Shown in pieces: positions 8,403-17,431 of a DNA stretch of 54,559 nt. The notes under the pieces are model-generated. The model had not been told where the DNA came from, did not search any database, and saw nothing but the letters and a program-made list of their open reading frames with translations. Both the position numbers and the translations under genes were made by a program. Position 1 is the first letter of the stretch; every line of letters begins with the position of its first letter. Origin of the DNA: Rhodocyclales bacterium RIFCSPLOWO2_02_FULL_63_24 (lineage in GTDB: Bacteria; Pseudomonadota; Gammaproteobacteria; Burkholderiales; Rhodocyclaceae); assembly GCA_001828935.1 (NCBI GenBank), contig MHZX01000104.1, positions 33,206-87,764 of the forward strand, given 5' to 3'.

Positions 8403-8500
8403 TTCCCACCTCCACCCCGGGGAAGGGGGTGACCTTGGTTTGCCGCTGGCGCGGCTCCGTATCGTTGGCGGCATCCCCTTGGGGCGACCCTGCAGGGATG
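8403..8500 (+). repeat. Copy A of a possible dispersed intergenic repeat
   Basis: This purT-mutY spacer sequence resembles the gltB-gltD spacer (51411-51530). Both begin with a CCC-rich/GGGG hairpin followed by TGAC, have a GCGC-rich middle, and end with CCCTTGGGGCG(A/G)CCCTGC(A/G)G. The match was made by eye; the 3' 20 bases are strongest and the middle is loose. Confidence 0.4.
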
Positions 8501-8501
8501 C

Positions 8502-9725
8502 TCACCCTTTGACCGGCTTGACCTTGCTCGCGGCGAGTTTCGCTCGCGTCCGCGCCTCGTCGGTGGTGTCGGCGTTGGCCACCGCCACGCCCATGCGGCG
8601 CTTGACGAAACTTTCCGGTTTGCCGAACAGGCGCAAGTCGGATTCGGGCACCTGCAATGCCGCGGCGACGCCTTCGAAGGCGATGCCTTTTTCCGCGATG
8701 CCGCCGTAGATCACCGCCGAGGCGCCGGGGCGACGCAGCGAGGTGTCGACCGGCAGGCCGAGAATCGCCCGCGCATGCAGTTCGAATTCGGACAGGCGCT
8801 GCGTCGCCAGCGTCACCAGGCCGGTATCGTGCGGCCGTGGGCTGACTTCGGAGAACCATACCTGATCGCCCTTGACGAACAGCTCGACGCCGAAGATGCC
8901 CCGGCCGCCGAGGTTGCCGGTAATCGCCCGGGCGATGTCGCGCGACTTTTGCAGCGCCACCGGCGTCATCGCCATCGGCTGCCAGGATTCGACATAGTCG
9001 CCATTCACCTGGACGTGGCCGATCGGCTCGCAGAAGAAAGTTTCGACCTCGCCCGAATTGCCCACCGCGCGCACCGTGAGCTGGGTGATCTCGTAGTCGA
9101 AATCGATGAAGCCTTCGACGATGATGCGCCCGGCGCCAACGCGGCCGGCGGCCTGCGAGTAATCCCAGGCCGCCTGCACGTCGGCCGCAGTTTTGACCAG
9201 CGACTGGCCCTTGCCCGAGGACGACATCACCGGCTTGATCACGCAGGGATAACCGATGCCGCCATCGATGGCGGCCTGCAGTTCGGCCAGCGAGTCGGCA
9301 AATTTGTACGGCGAGGTGGCCAGGCCGAGTTCTTCCGCGGCGAGCCGGCGTATCCCTTCGCGGTTCATGGTCAATTGCGCGGCACGGGCCGTGGGGATGA
9401 ATTCCGGGAAATGTCCGGCCACTCCATCGCGTTCCATGTCGACCAGCGCGGCAGTGGCGATGGCCTCGATCTCCGGCACCACCAGGTGCGGCCTTTCCTT
9501 TTCGATCAGTGCGCGCAGGGCGGCGCCGTCGGTCATGGTCACGACATGGCTGCGATGCGCGACCTGCATGCCCGGCGCGTCGGCATAGCGATCGACGCCG
9601 ATGACCTCGCATCCCAGCCGCTGCAATGCGATAATCACTTCCTTACCCAGTTCGCCGCAACCCAACAGCATGACGCGCGTGGCGGATTTCGATAGCGGCG
9701 TACCGATACGATTCACGATGCCCAT
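8502..9725 (-). CDS. purT: Formate-dependent phosphoribosylglycinamide formyltransferase PurT
   Basis: An ATP-grasp enzyme of 407 residues that makes formyl-GAR from GAR, formate and ATP, a folate-free version of the third step of purine synthesis. Recognisable parts are [13 protein letters not shown] near the N-terminus, [17 protein letters not shown], the ATP-binding loop MSSSGKGQS, the Mg/ATP site [13 protein letters not shown], and the C-terminal [22 protein letters not shown]. The ATG at 9725 starts [12 protein letters not shown], the usual beginning. It is on the same strand as mutY, separated by 171 bases holding repeats, so the two may be independently transcribed. Confidence 0.95.
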   Translation of the reverse strand: MGIVNRIGTPLSKSATRVMLLGCGELGKEVIIALQRLGCEVIGVDRYADAPGMQVAHRSHVVTMTDGAALRALIEKERPHLVVPEIEAIATAALVDMERDGVAGHFPEFIPTARAAQLTMNREGIRRLAAEELGLATSPYKFADSLAELQAAIDGGIGYPCVIKPVMSSSGKGQSLVKTAADVQAAWDYSQAAGRVGAGRIIVEGFIDFDYEITQLTVRAVGNSGEVETFFCEPIGHVQVNGDYVESWQPMAMTPVALQKSRDIARAITGNLGGRGIFGVELFVKGDQVWFSEVSPRPHDTGLVTLATQRLSEFELHARAILGLPVDTSLRRPGASAVIYGGIAEKGIAFEGVAAALQVPESDLRLFGKPESFVKRRMGVAVANADTTDEARTRAKLAASKVKPVKG

Positions 9726-9783
9726 CAGGTGCTCCCAATAAGTAAGTCCCCCGGATTTTAGAGCCTGTTGACGATCAGCCCCA

Positions 9784-10275
9784 ATGAACCCGCCGTACAA
9801 ACACCTGCTTGACCTGCGCAACCTGCGCGATGCGCTGGGCGACTTCGCCACCGGCGTCACGGTCGTTACCACGCGTGGCGCCAATGGCCAGCCGGTCGGC
9901 GTCACGGTCAATTCCTTCGCCTCGGTCTCGCTCGATCCGCCGCTGGTGCTGTGGAGCCTCGGCCTGCAGTCGCCGTCGCTGGCGGCGTTCGAGTCGTGCA
10001 GTCATTATGCGATTAACATTCTTGCCGCCGACCAGACCGAATTCTCGCAACGTTTTTCGCAATCGCAGAGCGACAAGTTTGCCGGCATCGCGTTGACAGT
10101 CGGCGCTGGCGGTACGCCGCTGCTGCCCGGCTGCTGCGCCTGGTTCGAGTGTCGCAACGAGATGCGCTATCCCGGCGGCGACCACCTGATACTGGTCGGC
10201 TACGTGGAAAGCTTCAACCGGGAAGAAAAGCCGCCGCTGATTTTCCATGGCGGACGCTACCGCGCCCTGGCCTGA
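9784..10275 (+). CDS. Flavin reductase family protein (HpaC-like)
   Basis: An FMN-binding split-barrel flavin reductase of 163 residues. [12 protein letters not shown] and [17 protein letters not shown] are the family signatures, with a C-terminal [11 protein letters not shown] strand. Such enzymes use NAD(P)H to supply reduced flavin to a monooxygenase; no oxygenase component is adjacent. The only in-frame ATG near the conserved start lacks a strong ribosome site. The next gene starts 27 bases downstream on the same strand. Confidence 0.85.
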   Translation: MNPPYKHLLDLRNLRDALGDFATGVTVVTTRGANGQPVGVTVNSFASVSLDPPLVLWSLGLQSPSLAAFESCSHYAINILAADQTEFSQRFSQSQSDKFAGIALTVGAGGTPLLPGCCAWFECRNEMRYPGGDHLILVGYVESFNREEKPPLIFHGGRYRALA

Positions 10276-10302
10276 CGCCGGCGTGCCAGGCAGCGCCCTT
10301 TC

Positions 10303-11193
10303 GTGAGCGAAGCGCATTCCTCCTCCCGCGCCGGCTGGATCGCGGTGGTCGCCACCATCTGCATCTGGACCGGCTTCATCCTGGTCTCGCGTGCCGGCGG
10401 CAAGGGCATGCTGACCGGTTGGGACGTCGCCGCATTGCGCTTCGGCGTCGGCGCCCTGATCGCCGCGTTCTTCCTGCCGCGCGTAAGCCTGCCGCCGCTC
10501 AAGGTGATTGCGCTGTTTTCGCTGTTCGGCGGCATCGGCTACGCGGTCACCGTGTATTCGGCTTTCCGCATGGCGCCGGCGGCCCACGCCTCGGTGCTGA
10601 TGCCCGGCGCGCTGCCCTTCGAGACCGCGGTCATCGCCTGGCTGTGGCTCAAGCAGGCGCCATCGCGGGCGCAACGCGTCGCCCTTGGGCTGGTTTTCGC
10701 CGGCATTGTGCTGACCGCCGCCGACACGCTCTCGCAGGGTGCGCAACTGACCGGCATGCAGATGGTCGGCGACCTGCTGTTCCTCTGCGGGTCGAGCGCC
10801 TGGGCGACCTTCACCCTGTTGCTGCGCCGTTACCCGATGCCGCCGCTGGCGGCGACGGTGGCGACCACGCTGGGCAGCGCACTGGCCTACCTGCCGCTGT
10901 GGTGGCTGTTCCTGCCCAGCACCCTGGGCCAGGCGCCGGCCGCCGAGATCCTGATGCAGGCGGTGTATCAGGGCGTATTGGTGGTGTTCGTCGCGATGCT
11001 GTTGTATACGCTGGCGGTGCGCCATCTCGGGCCGCAAACCGTCGCCCTGCTGATGGCCGTCGTCCCCGGCCTGTCGGCGCTGGCCGCGGTGCCGGTGCTC
11101 GACGAGCCGCTGTCCTTGCTGGCGCTGGCCGGCCTCGGCGCGGTGACGGCCGGGGCGGTGCTCGGTGCGCGGCAGGCGCCGAAGATGGCTTAG
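10303..11193 (+). CDS. DMT superfamily (EamA) transporter
   Basis: An inner-membrane protein of 296 residues with ten predicted helices in two EamA repeats (for example [20 protein letters not shown], and [17 protein letters not shown] loops in each half). Members export metabolites or amino acids; the substrate cannot be read from sequence. The start is GTG at 10303, followed directly by [11 protein letters not shown]. It is probably co-transcribed with the flavin reductase and perhaps with the dehalogenase-like gene 43 bases downstream. Confidence 0.85.
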   Translation: MSEAHSSSRAGWIAVVATICIWTGFILVSRAGGKGMLTGWDVAALRFGVGALIAAFFLPRVSLPPLKVIALFSLFGGIGYAVTVYSAFRMAPAAHASVLMPGALPFETAVIAWLWLKQAPSRAQRVALGLVFAGIVLTAADTLSQGAQLTGMQMVGDLLFLCGSSAWATFTLLLRRYPMPPLAATVATTLGSALAYLPLWWLFLPSTLGQAPAAEILMQAVYQGVLVVFVAMLLYTLAVRHLGPQTVALLMAVVPGLSALAAVPVLDEPLSLLALAGLGAVTAGAVLGARQAPKMA

Positions 11194-11236
11194 CCCGGCC
11201 CGGATTGGCAGCAGGCACTATCGAGGGAGGGAAACC

Positions 11237-12142
11237 ATGAGCTTGTTCGACTCATCCTGTGCAGCGCGTCGCATTGCCCTGGGCGCCACGGATATCCATG
11301 TCCTGATCCGGGAGCATCCGGGCAAGCCGGTGCTGCTGCTGTTGCACGGCTACCCCGAGACCCATGTCATGTGGCACAGGCTGGCGCCGCTGCTTGCCGC
11401 CGATTTCTCGCTGGTGATTCCGGATCTGCGCGGCTATGGCGATTCCGGCAAGCCGCCGTCGCTGCCCGATGCGGCCAACCAATCGAAGCGGGCGATGGCG
11501 CAGGACATGGCCGAACTGATGACCGCGCTTGGCCACGAGCGCTTTCACCTTGCCGGACATGACCGCGGCGCGCGGGTCGCGCATCGCCTGTGCCTCGATC
11601 ACCCGGCGCGGATCGTCAAGGTCTGCATCATGGACATTGCGCCGACCCTGAGCACCTTCGCCATGACCAGCCAGGCCCTGGCCACGGCCTATTTCCATTG
11701 GTTCTTCCTGATCCAGGCGCAACCGCTGCCGGAGCGCATGATCGGGGCCGATCCGGAGTCCTGGCTCAAGGGCTGCCTTGCGCGCTGGAGCATGGGCAAC
11801 GATCAGGCGTTTTCGGCCGCGGCTACGCGTGAGTACCTGCGCTGTTTTTCAGACCCGGAAGCGATCCGCGCCAGTTGCGACGATTACCGCGCCGCGGCCG
11901 GCATCGACCTGGTGCATGACCAGGCCGATGCGGATTGCCGGATAGGTGCGCCGCTGCTGGTCTTGTGGGGTGCGCGGGGCTTCGTCGGCCGCAACTACGA
12001 CGTCCTCGCCCTGTGGCGCGAAAAAGCCAGCCGGGTCAGCGGCGCCGCGATCGATTGCGGCCACTTCCTGCCGGAAGAGGCGCCCGCCGCCGTGGCAAAT
12101 CACCTGCGGGAATTTTTTATTGAGGCGCCCGGCGCGGCCTGA
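11237..12142 (+). CDS. Alpha/beta hydrolase, fluoroacetate/haloacetate dehalogenase-like
   Basis: A 301-residue alpha/beta hydrolase that matches the fluoroacetate dehalogenase family at nearly every catalytic position. The nucleophile is Asp109 in AGHDRGAR, with carboxylate-binding Arg110 and Arg113. Asp133 (MDIAPT) and the halide-pocket residues His154-Trp155 (YFHWFF), Trp184 and Tyr217 ([10 protein letters not shown]) follow, and the base is His276 (DCGHFLPEE). In the characterised enzyme from Rhodopseudomonas palustris the equivalents are Asp110, Arg111, Arg114, Asp134, His155, Trp156, Tyr219 and His280. Hydrolysis of a haloacetate to glycolate is therefore a good inference. GAGGGAGG precedes the ATG. 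Confidence 0.85.
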   Translation: MSLFDSSCAARRIALGATDIHVLIREHPGKPVLLLLHGYPETHVMWHRLAPLLAADFSLVIPDLRGYGDSGKPPSLPDAANQSKRAMAQDMAELMTALGHERFHLAGHDRGARVAHRLCLDHPARIVKVCIMDIAPTLSTFAMTSQALATAYFHWFFLIQAQPLPERMIGADPESWLKGCLARWSMGNDQAFSAAATREYLRCFSDPEAIRASCDDYRAAAGIDLVHDQADADCRIGAPLLVLWGARGFVGRNYDVLALWREKASRVSGAAIDCGHFLPEEAPAAVANHLREFFIEAPGAA

Positions 12143-12201
12143 ATCCATGCGCGCCTATGCGCCGGCGCGAGGCGACTCCCACTCAGTCCTGGCATGACGC
12201 A

Positions 12202-13155
12202 ATGATCTCGGATTTCCTCGACACGCTCGAATTCTCGCTCTCCATCACCGGCCCGATCTTCGTGATTCTTGGCCTCGGGGCTTGGCTGCGCCGCATCGGC
12301 CTGCTCAACGACGCCTTTATCGAAGTCGGTTCGCGCCTGGTGTTCAACGTCACCCTGCCGGCCCTGCTGTTCATCAGCGTCAGCAAGACCCGCCTCGACG
12401 CGACGGCGAATTTCGCCCTGATCGGCTTCGGTGCCGCGGCGACGCTGCTGGTGTGGGGCGCCAGCGGCCTGACCGCCCGCCTGGCGGTGCGCGCGGCGCG
12501 CGACCGCGGGGTGGTGGTGCAGGGGATCTTCCGTTCCAACATGGCCATCATCGGCCTGGCCTATTGCGTCAACGCCTATGGCGAACCCGGCCTGGCGGCC
12601 GCCTCGCTCTATGTCGGACTGGTCACCATCCTGTACAACGTGCTTTCGGTCGTCAGCTTGAGCGCATCGCTGCAGTCCAGCCACGGCGTGGGGCGCATCA
12701 TCCGGTCGGTGGCCCTGAACCCGCTGATCATCGGCATCCTGCTGGCACTTCCGGTGTCGATTTCAGGACTGCGCCTGCCCGCCGTGCTGCTGCAAGCGGG
12801 CGAATACTTTGCGCAGATGACCTTGCCGCTTGCGCTCTTATGCACCGGCGCGGCGCTGGACTTTCGCAGCCTGCGCCACGATCCGCGGGATGCCGTGCTG
12901 GCCGCGTCCGGCAAGCTGGTCGTCGTCCCCCTGTTGTTCGTGCTGGCCGGCGCGGCCTTGGGCTTTCGCGGCATGGAGCTCGGCATATTGCTGCTGATGT
13001 CCTCGGCGCCAAGCGCCGCAGCAGGCTACGTGATGGTGCGCGCGATGGGCGGCAATGCGGCGCTGGCGGCCAACATCGTGGCCTTGACCACCGTCGGTTC
13101 GCTGTTCTCGACCAGCGGCGGCATCGTGATCCTGAGGAGCATGGGGCTGATGTAG
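12202..13155 (+). CDS. AEC family transporter (auxin efflux carrier type)
   Basis: A membrane protein of 317 residues with about ten helices in two halves (LEFSLSITGPIFVILGLGAWL; MTLPLALLCTGAALDF; APSAAAGYVMVRAMGGN). The C-terminal half carries the family's small-residue-rich broken helices. Bacterial members move organic acids such as malate. The ATG at 12202 is chosen since MISDFLDTLEF begins the first amphipathic segment; the frame is open 45 bases further up without a ribosome site. A second, distinct AEC gene lies at 29308-30183. Confidence 0.85.
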   Translation: MISDFLDTLEFSLSITGPIFVILGLGAWLRRIGLLNDAFIEVGSRLVFNVTLPALLFISVSKTRLDATANFALIGFGAAATLLVWGASGLTARLAVRAARDRGVVVQGIFRSNMAIIGLAYCVNAYGEPGLAAASLYVGLVTILYNVLSVVSLSASLQSSHGVGRIIRSVALNPLIIGILLALPVSISGLRLPAVLLQAGEYFAQMTLPLALLCTGAALDFRSLRHDPRDAVLAASGKLVVVPLLFVLAGAALGFRGMELGILLLMSSAPSAAAGYVMVRAMGGNAALAANIVALTTVGSLFSTSGGIVILRSMGLM

Positions 13156-13194
13156 CAAGGGCGCGGCAGCGCAGGCTGCCATGTTCGCTTGCGC

Positions 13195-14016
13195 TCAGTT
13201 GCCGGCGAGGGGGCCTGCCAGCCGCAACCGGGTCTCCGTAAGCCCGTGGTCCTTGCCCTTGATGAAGTTCATCACCGAGTCGACGCTGACCACCGCGTAG
13301 CGTCCGGCTTGCCACTCCTCGTCGGTGTGGTCCGAGAAGCGGACATGCGGACTGAATAAGCGGGCGCCGGCGCGCTTGCCTGCGCCGATCGGGATCAGGC
13401 TGGGCGTGAAGCCGTTGTTCCTGAGCCAGTCCTGTGCCGTCAGGCGCGAGCCGACGTGGCCGGCGGGCGCCAGCGCCGAGGCGATCACCTCGAGCACCCA
13501 CTGGTTGGAGTTCTGGTATTGGGTGGAGAACGGATGCGCGATCATGTTGTACTCGCGCTCATGCAATTGTTGCGCGGTCGGGCTGAAGAAGGCCCGCTGC
13601 AACTTGAGTTGCATGGGGAACGAGGGCGCGGCAATCAGCGCCTCGTAGTCGTGCAGATGAACGTTGTAAAAGTCTTCCAGCGATTGTTCGACCAGTTCCG
13701 ACTGACCGGTGCCGCAGCGGTTCAGCAGGTGGAAGGTGTACCAGCGGCCGCGCGGATGGTCGCGCCAGGCGACGCCGACATGGCTGTGGTGCAGGCCGAA
13801 TTCGGACAGGTCGACGCCGGCGCGGGCCACCAGCGCGAAGGAGAGTTGCTGACTGTCGAGTGCTTCGCGCACCTGGGTCGACAGGCGTGCCGATTTCTTG
13901 CTGCCATCCGGTGTCGCGGGCTGTTCGGCGCACGCCTGGCCGGCCAGGGCGGGCGCGGCGGCCAGGGGCAGCCACAGCGGGACGAGGAGTGCGGCGAGCA
14001 GGGCAAAGCGATTCAT
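13195..14016 (-). CDS. Secreted DUF2145 family protein
   Basis: A protein of 273 residues with a signal peptide (cleavage near ALA/GQA at about 25). The body has the DUF2145 look: GLHHSHVGVAWRD, YTFHLLNRCGTGQSELVEQSLEDFY, a central MIAHPFSTQYQNSNQWVLE segment and HVRFSDHTDEEW. The invariant-looking His, Cys and Asn residues suggest an enzyme-like site but no activity is established. Its ATG overlaps the stop of the caspase gene by four bases, so the two proteins are made together and are both exported. Confidence 0.8.
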   Translation of the reverse strand: MNRFALLAALLVPLWLPLAAAPALAGQACAEQPATPDGSKKSARLSTQVREALDSQQLSFALVARAGVDLSEFGLHHSHVGVAWRDHPRGRWYTFHLLNRCGTGQSELVEQSLEDFYNVHLHDYEALIAAPSFPMQLKLQRAFFSPTAQQLHEREYNMIAHPFSTQYQNSNQWVLEVIASALAPAGHVGSRLTAQDWLRNNGFTPSLIPIGAGKRAGARLFSPHVRFSDHTDEEWQAGRYAVVSVDSVMNFIKGKDHGLTETRLRLAGPLAGN

Positions 14017-16022
14017 GACTTCTCCTCAAAGCGATACACCGCGATGCGGCCTTCGCTGTCGATCACTGCAAAGCGTCCGACGTCGGCGCTGAACGCGGTC
14101 GCACGCGGTTGCACGCGCGGGCCGCGCACGCTGCCGACCGGACGGCCGTCGCGCGTGTCGAGCAGTTGGCCGCGACCGTCGGCATCCACGGTGGCGACGA
14201 ACCGGCCGTTTTCGGCGTAGGCACCGGCGAATATGGCGAGTGGGTAGCGCGCGAAGCGGCGCAGTTCCTGGCCGCTGGCAATGTCGAACAGGGTCGGGGT
14301 GTGGCCCCCGGCCGCGGCCAGCAGGTAGCGGCCATTGACCGAGAAAGCCGCGGCGGCGGCGGCCACCGCCAGCAGTTGGCGACCGGAGCCGACCTCGACC
14401 ACCTTCACCACCTGACTCCTGCCTTCCCCCAGCACCACGGCGATATAGCGCCCATCCGGCGAGTACAGCGCCTCGATCATCGGCAGGCCCTCGTTGTGCA
14501 GGCGCTGCACGGTGGCGCCGGTGGCTACCGTCGACAGTTCGACATCACCCTGCGCTGCCGCCGAAAGGAGATAGCGCCCGTCGGGCGAGAAAGCCAGGCT
14601 CATCACCCTCCCGGCGTGCGGCTGGCGACGCCAGATTTCCTTGCCGCTGCCGATGTCCAGCAATCGGGTTTCACCGCCTTCCGTGGCCACGGCGATATGC
14701 CGGTTGTCGGGGGCGAAGCGCACCGCCGACAGGGCTTGCGTGAGGCTGAAGGTTCTTTGCGCCGCACCCGTGGCGGCATTGTGAATCTGCAACTGCCCGT
14801 CGCGGCCGACCACCGCCAACCAGGCGTCATCGCTGGAAAAATTCGCGGCGGCGAGACCGCTTCCCGGCAGGCTGAAAGAGGGTGTCGCGGTCGCCTCCGC
14901 AGTTGCTGCGGCGGCAGCGGACAAGGGCAGAGTCGGCGCCGGGGAGACGGCGGCGGGGCGAGGGGCCGCGGCAGGCTTTGCCGGCGCCGTCATGGGCGGG
15001 GTTTGCGGCACTGGCGCGGCGGGTTTCTGCAATTCCATGTGCCGGTTGCGCGCCAGGGGCAGGAAGCGACCCTTGGGAAACTGTTCCAGGTAGGCGGCGT
15101 AGTCGTCGGCGCGCGTGCTGTTCTTTATGGCTTCCCAGAATGCCAACTCCAGGGCCGCTTCGGTCACTATTCCCGTTACCGGCGTCGGTGCCGGGCGGAA
15201 CTGGAAATCGTCGCGCAGGGACGAGCTTTCCCAGGGGATCTGGCGCTCGCGGGTTTCCTCGACGACGCCGATGCGCACTTGCTTGAACGCCTGTTCCACC
15301 GGCTGCCCACGTTCGTTCATCTGCTTCAGCAAATGCTTGGTGTAGACGCCGTGCTTGCCTGCGCCGTCGGAGGCGACAGACCCCGGCGCGGTGGCAAATG
15401 CGATCAGCGTGCCGGCCGGCGCGTCCATTTCCGCCAAGCCCTGGCGCTTGGCGCGAAATACGCGGTGAAACGGGTTGTTGCGGCAGGCGTCGAGAATCAT
15501 CAGATTGACCTGGGTCTTGGCGCTGTCCATCTTGTCCAGCACTTGCCCCGCGTCGAGGCTGCGATAGGCGACCTCATCCTCGTGCTCGAAATCCGCGCCG
15601 ACCGGGATCAGGAAGTTGCGGCCCTTGATCTGCATGCCGTGGCCGGCGTAGTAGAACAGGCCGGCATGGGCGCGTTCCAGGCGGCGGCCGAATTCGCGCA
15701 CAGCCCCGTCCATCTGTTGCAGGTTGGCATTCTCCCGCGCGATGACTTCAAAACCCAGCTCGCGCAGCGAGGCGGCCATTGCGCGTGCGTCATTGACCGG
15801 GTTTCTCAGGGGCGAATCGGCGTAGGCGCCGTTGCCGATCACCAGTGCCACCCGACGCTGTCCGTCAGCCTTGGCGCCTGTGCCGGAGAGGGCGATGTTA
15901 CGTTCCTGGGCGTGGATCAGGGTGGCGGCCAATAGCAGCAGGCAGCCCAGCCAATGCCACGGACGAATTCGATTCAGAGCGGCTCCTCCCCAGCGGTGTT
16001 GCGGCGCGCGGCTATGCCGCAC
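14013..16022 (-). CDS. Exported caspase-family (metacaspase-like) protein with C-terminal WD40 repeats
   Basis: A protein of 669 residues. After a hydrophobic leader (PWHWLGCLLLLAATLIHAQ) comes a p20 caspase-like domain: RVALVIGNGAYADSPLRNP, catalytic His128 in YYAGHGM and Cys180 in MILDACRNNPF, with GVYTKHLLKQM after it. A Pro/Ala-rich linker (about 335-380) leads to a WD40/quinoprotein-like propeller with repeats such as FSPDGRYLLSAA and YSPDGRYIAVV. Bacterial caspase homologues cleave after Arg or Lys; the target here is unknown. The frame opens at GTG 16022 without a ribosome site. A strong GGAGGAG sits seven bases before CTG 15977, giving LNRIRPWHW, so the real start may be there. Confidence 0.85.
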   Translation of the reverse strand: MRHSRAPQHRWGGAALNRIRPWHWLGCLLLLAATLIHAQERNIALSGTGAKADGQRRVALVIGNGAYADSPLRNPVNDARAMAASLRELGFEVIARENANLQQMDGAVREFGRRLERAHAGLFYYAGHGMQIKGRNFLIPVGADFEHEDEVAYRSLDAGQVLDKMDSAKTQVNLMILDACRNNPFHRVFRAKRQGLAEMDAPAGTLIAFATAPGSVASDGAGKHGVYTKHLLKQMNERGQPVEQAFKQVRIGVVEETRERQIPWESSSLRDDFQFRPAPTPVTGIVTEAALELAFWEAIKNSTRADDYAAYLEQFPKGRFLPLARNRHMELQKPAAPVPQTPPMTAPAKPAAAPRPAAVSPAPTLPLSAAAAATAEATATPSFSLPGSGLAAANFSSDDAWLAVVGRDGQLQIHNAATGAAQRTFSLTQALSAVRFAPDNRHIAVATEGGETRLLDIGSGKEIWRRQPHAGRVMSLAFSPDGRYLLSAAAQGDVELSTVATGATVQRLHNEGLPMIEALYSPDGRYIAVVLGEGRSQVVKVVEVGSGRQLLAVAAAAAAFSVNGRYLLAAAGGHTPTLFDIASGQELRRFARYPLAIFAGAYAENGRFVATVDADGRGQLLDTRDGRPVGSVRGPRVQPRATAFSADVGRFAVIDSEGRIAVYRFEEKS

Positions 16023-16106
16023 GGATGGATGCCGATTCTAACCCGATGCAGACCGCGCGCTCACGCCAGTGGCGTGGTCGCGCGGCAATTCGGGAGGGAC
16101 CGGCCG

Positions 16107-16151
16107 CCGCGGGTTGCCTGGAGTTGGAGGAGGAGGAGTGGCAACCCGCGG
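16107..16151. repeat. 12-bp perfect inverted repeat with purine-rich loop
   Basis: CCGCGGGTTGCC (16107-16118) and GGCAACCCGCGG (16140-16151) are exact complements around a 21-base loop made of GGAGGAG-type repeats. It lies nine bases beyond the stop of the small gene and before the caspase gene. There is no T-tract, so it is either a transcript-stabilising hairpin or a repeat element. Confidence 0.6.
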
Positions 16152-16159
16152 AGTCGGTT

Positions 16160-16366
16160 TCAGGAGTGACGGTGGGCCTGCGGATTCCAGGAAAACAGCG
16201 GGCGCAGGTTCTTGCCTACGGTTTTCAGTCCAGCGGCGAGAGTGGCGGCCAACAGTCGGCCGTACAGTGCGGCGCGCTCGGACATGAGTCCGCTGATGCG
16301 CTGCAACTCTTCGGCACGTAGCCGGCGGGCTTCTTGTTCGATCTTGACGATATCGATGGGGGACAT
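16160..16366 (-). CDS. Small hypothetical helical protein
   Basis: A 68-residue protein, MSPIDIVKIEQEARRLRAEELQ onward. The start is well supported by AAAAGGAG six bases before the ATG. The N-terminal half is a charged amphipathic helix (IEQEARRLRAEEL); the middle (LYGRLLAATLAAGLKTVG) could be a second helix; the tail is basic. It resembles short proteobacterial proteins of the RSP_7527 kind, but I do not recognise it with certainty. It is divergent from the LysR gene and upstream of the caspase gene on the same strand. Confidence 0.6.
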   Translation of the reverse strand: MSPIDIVKIEQEARRLRAEELQRISGLMSERAALYGRLLAATLAAGLKTVGKNLRPLFSWNPQAHRHS

Positions 16367-16385
16367 GATCCACTCCTTTTAATGG

Positions 16386-16402
16386 TGCGGTGCAACACCG
16401 CA
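16386..16402. promoter_or_regulatory. Short hairpin in the leader of the small minus-strand gene
   Basis: TGCGGTG (16386-16392) and CACCGCA (16396-16402) form a 7-bp stem with a three-base loop, just upstream of the ribosome site of the small gene, in the divergent gap with the LysR gene. Confidence 0.4.
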
Positions 16403-16447
16403 TGACTGAACTGTAATTACTTCTATGTTCAATAACAATAAGTAGAA

Positions 16448-16477
16448 ATGGAACAACATTGATGAATATTATTCCAT
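16448..16477. promoter_or_regulatory. Candidate LysR operator in AT-rich divergent gap
   Basis: ATGGAA (16448-16453) and TTCCAT (16472-16477) form an inverted repeat in a markedly AT-rich 120-base gap, overlapping a TATTAT at 16467-16472. It is nine bases from the LysR start, a usual location for autoregulation. Confidence 0.4.
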
Positions 16478-16486
16478 AATGACGGT

Positions 16487-17398
16487 ATGGATCGTATTGC
16501 AGAGATGAGTGCGTTTGTCCGTGCTGTGGAAACCGGCGGCTTCTCTGCTGCAGCGCGGGATATCGGCCTGACGCCCTCGGCGCTGTCCAAGCTGGTCACC
16601 CGGCTGGAGGACCGGTTGGGCGCCCGCTTGCTGCACCGGACCACCCGTCGGCTACAGCTGACCACCGAAGGCGAGGCCTTTTACGCCAGGGCACGCCCGA
16701 TCCTGACCGCCATGGACGAGGCCGAGGCCGAGGTCACCCAGGCCAGCGCGGGTCCGCGCGGCCTGCTGCGGCTGCATTGCGGCTCGACCTTCGGCATGCA
16801 TCAACTGGCGCCGGCCATTCCGCGCTTTCTTGAGCTGCATCCGGCGGTCGAGATCGACATCACCATCAGCGACCAGCCGCTGGGCGCCACGGACGAGGCC
16901 TTCGACCTGGCGATCCGCATCGGCCCGCTCGACGAGTCGTCGCTGGTGGCACGGCGCATCTGCAACCTGGAGCGAGTGATCTGCGCCTCGCCCGGCTACC
17001 TCGAGCGACATGGCCGGCCGCGCACGCCGGACGACTTGCAGCAGCACAACTGCCTGTCGATTACCAGCCTGCCGGCCCTGCGCCGCTGGCCCTTCGACAC
17101 CGACGACGGCATCCGTGTCGTGCATGTCGGCGGCAATGTCGCCGCCAACAATGCCGAAGCCGTGCTGCAACTGGCCCTGGCCGGGGTCGGCATCACGCGC
17201 CTGTCCGACGTCGTGGTCAGCGCCGCGATCCGCAACGGCGCGCTGGTGCCTATCCTCACCGACTGGCACCACGTCGAGCCGGTGCCCTTGTTCGCCACCT
17301 ATCCGAGCAGTCGCAACCTGTCGCCCAAGGTGCGGGCGATGGTGGACTTCCTGGTCGCCGAGTTCGGCGGTGCGCCCTGGCGGCAGGCGCGCGCTTGA
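16487..17398 (+). CDS. LysR family transcriptional regulator
   Basis: A protein of 303 residues with an N-terminal winged helix (MSAFVRAVETGGFSAAARDIGLTPSALSKLVTRLEDRLGARLLHRTTR) and a periplasmic-binding-fold effector domain (LRLHCGSTFGMHQLAPAIPRFLELHP). It belongs to the CrgA/DmlR-like branch common in betaproteobacteria. The effector is unknown. Possible targets are the divergent small gene and caspase operon, or rlmI 33 bases downstream. Confidence 0.9.
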   Translation: MDRIAEMSAFVRAVETGGFSAAARDIGLTPSALSKLVTRLEDRLGARLLHRTTRRLQLTTEGEAFYARARPILTAMDEAEAEVTQASAGPRGLLRLHCGSTFGMHQLAPAIPRFLELHPAVEIDITISDQPLGATDEAFDLAIRIGPLDESSLVARRICNLERVICASPGYLERHGRPRTPDDLQQHNCLSITSLPALRRWPFDTDDGIRVVHVGGNVAANNAEAVLQLALAGVGITRLSDVVVSAAIRNGALVPILTDWHHVEPVPLFATYPSSRNLSPKVRAMVDFLVAEFGGAPWRQARA

Positions 17399-17431
17399 GC
17401 GCGGGCTGAAGATTTTCATGAAAGGGCTCCC

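Noticed and set aside
14109..15935. Plus-strand open frame of about 600 codons opposite the caspase gene
   Set aside because: His/Gly/Arg-rich shadow; the minus strand has catalytic His and Cys plus WD40 repeats.
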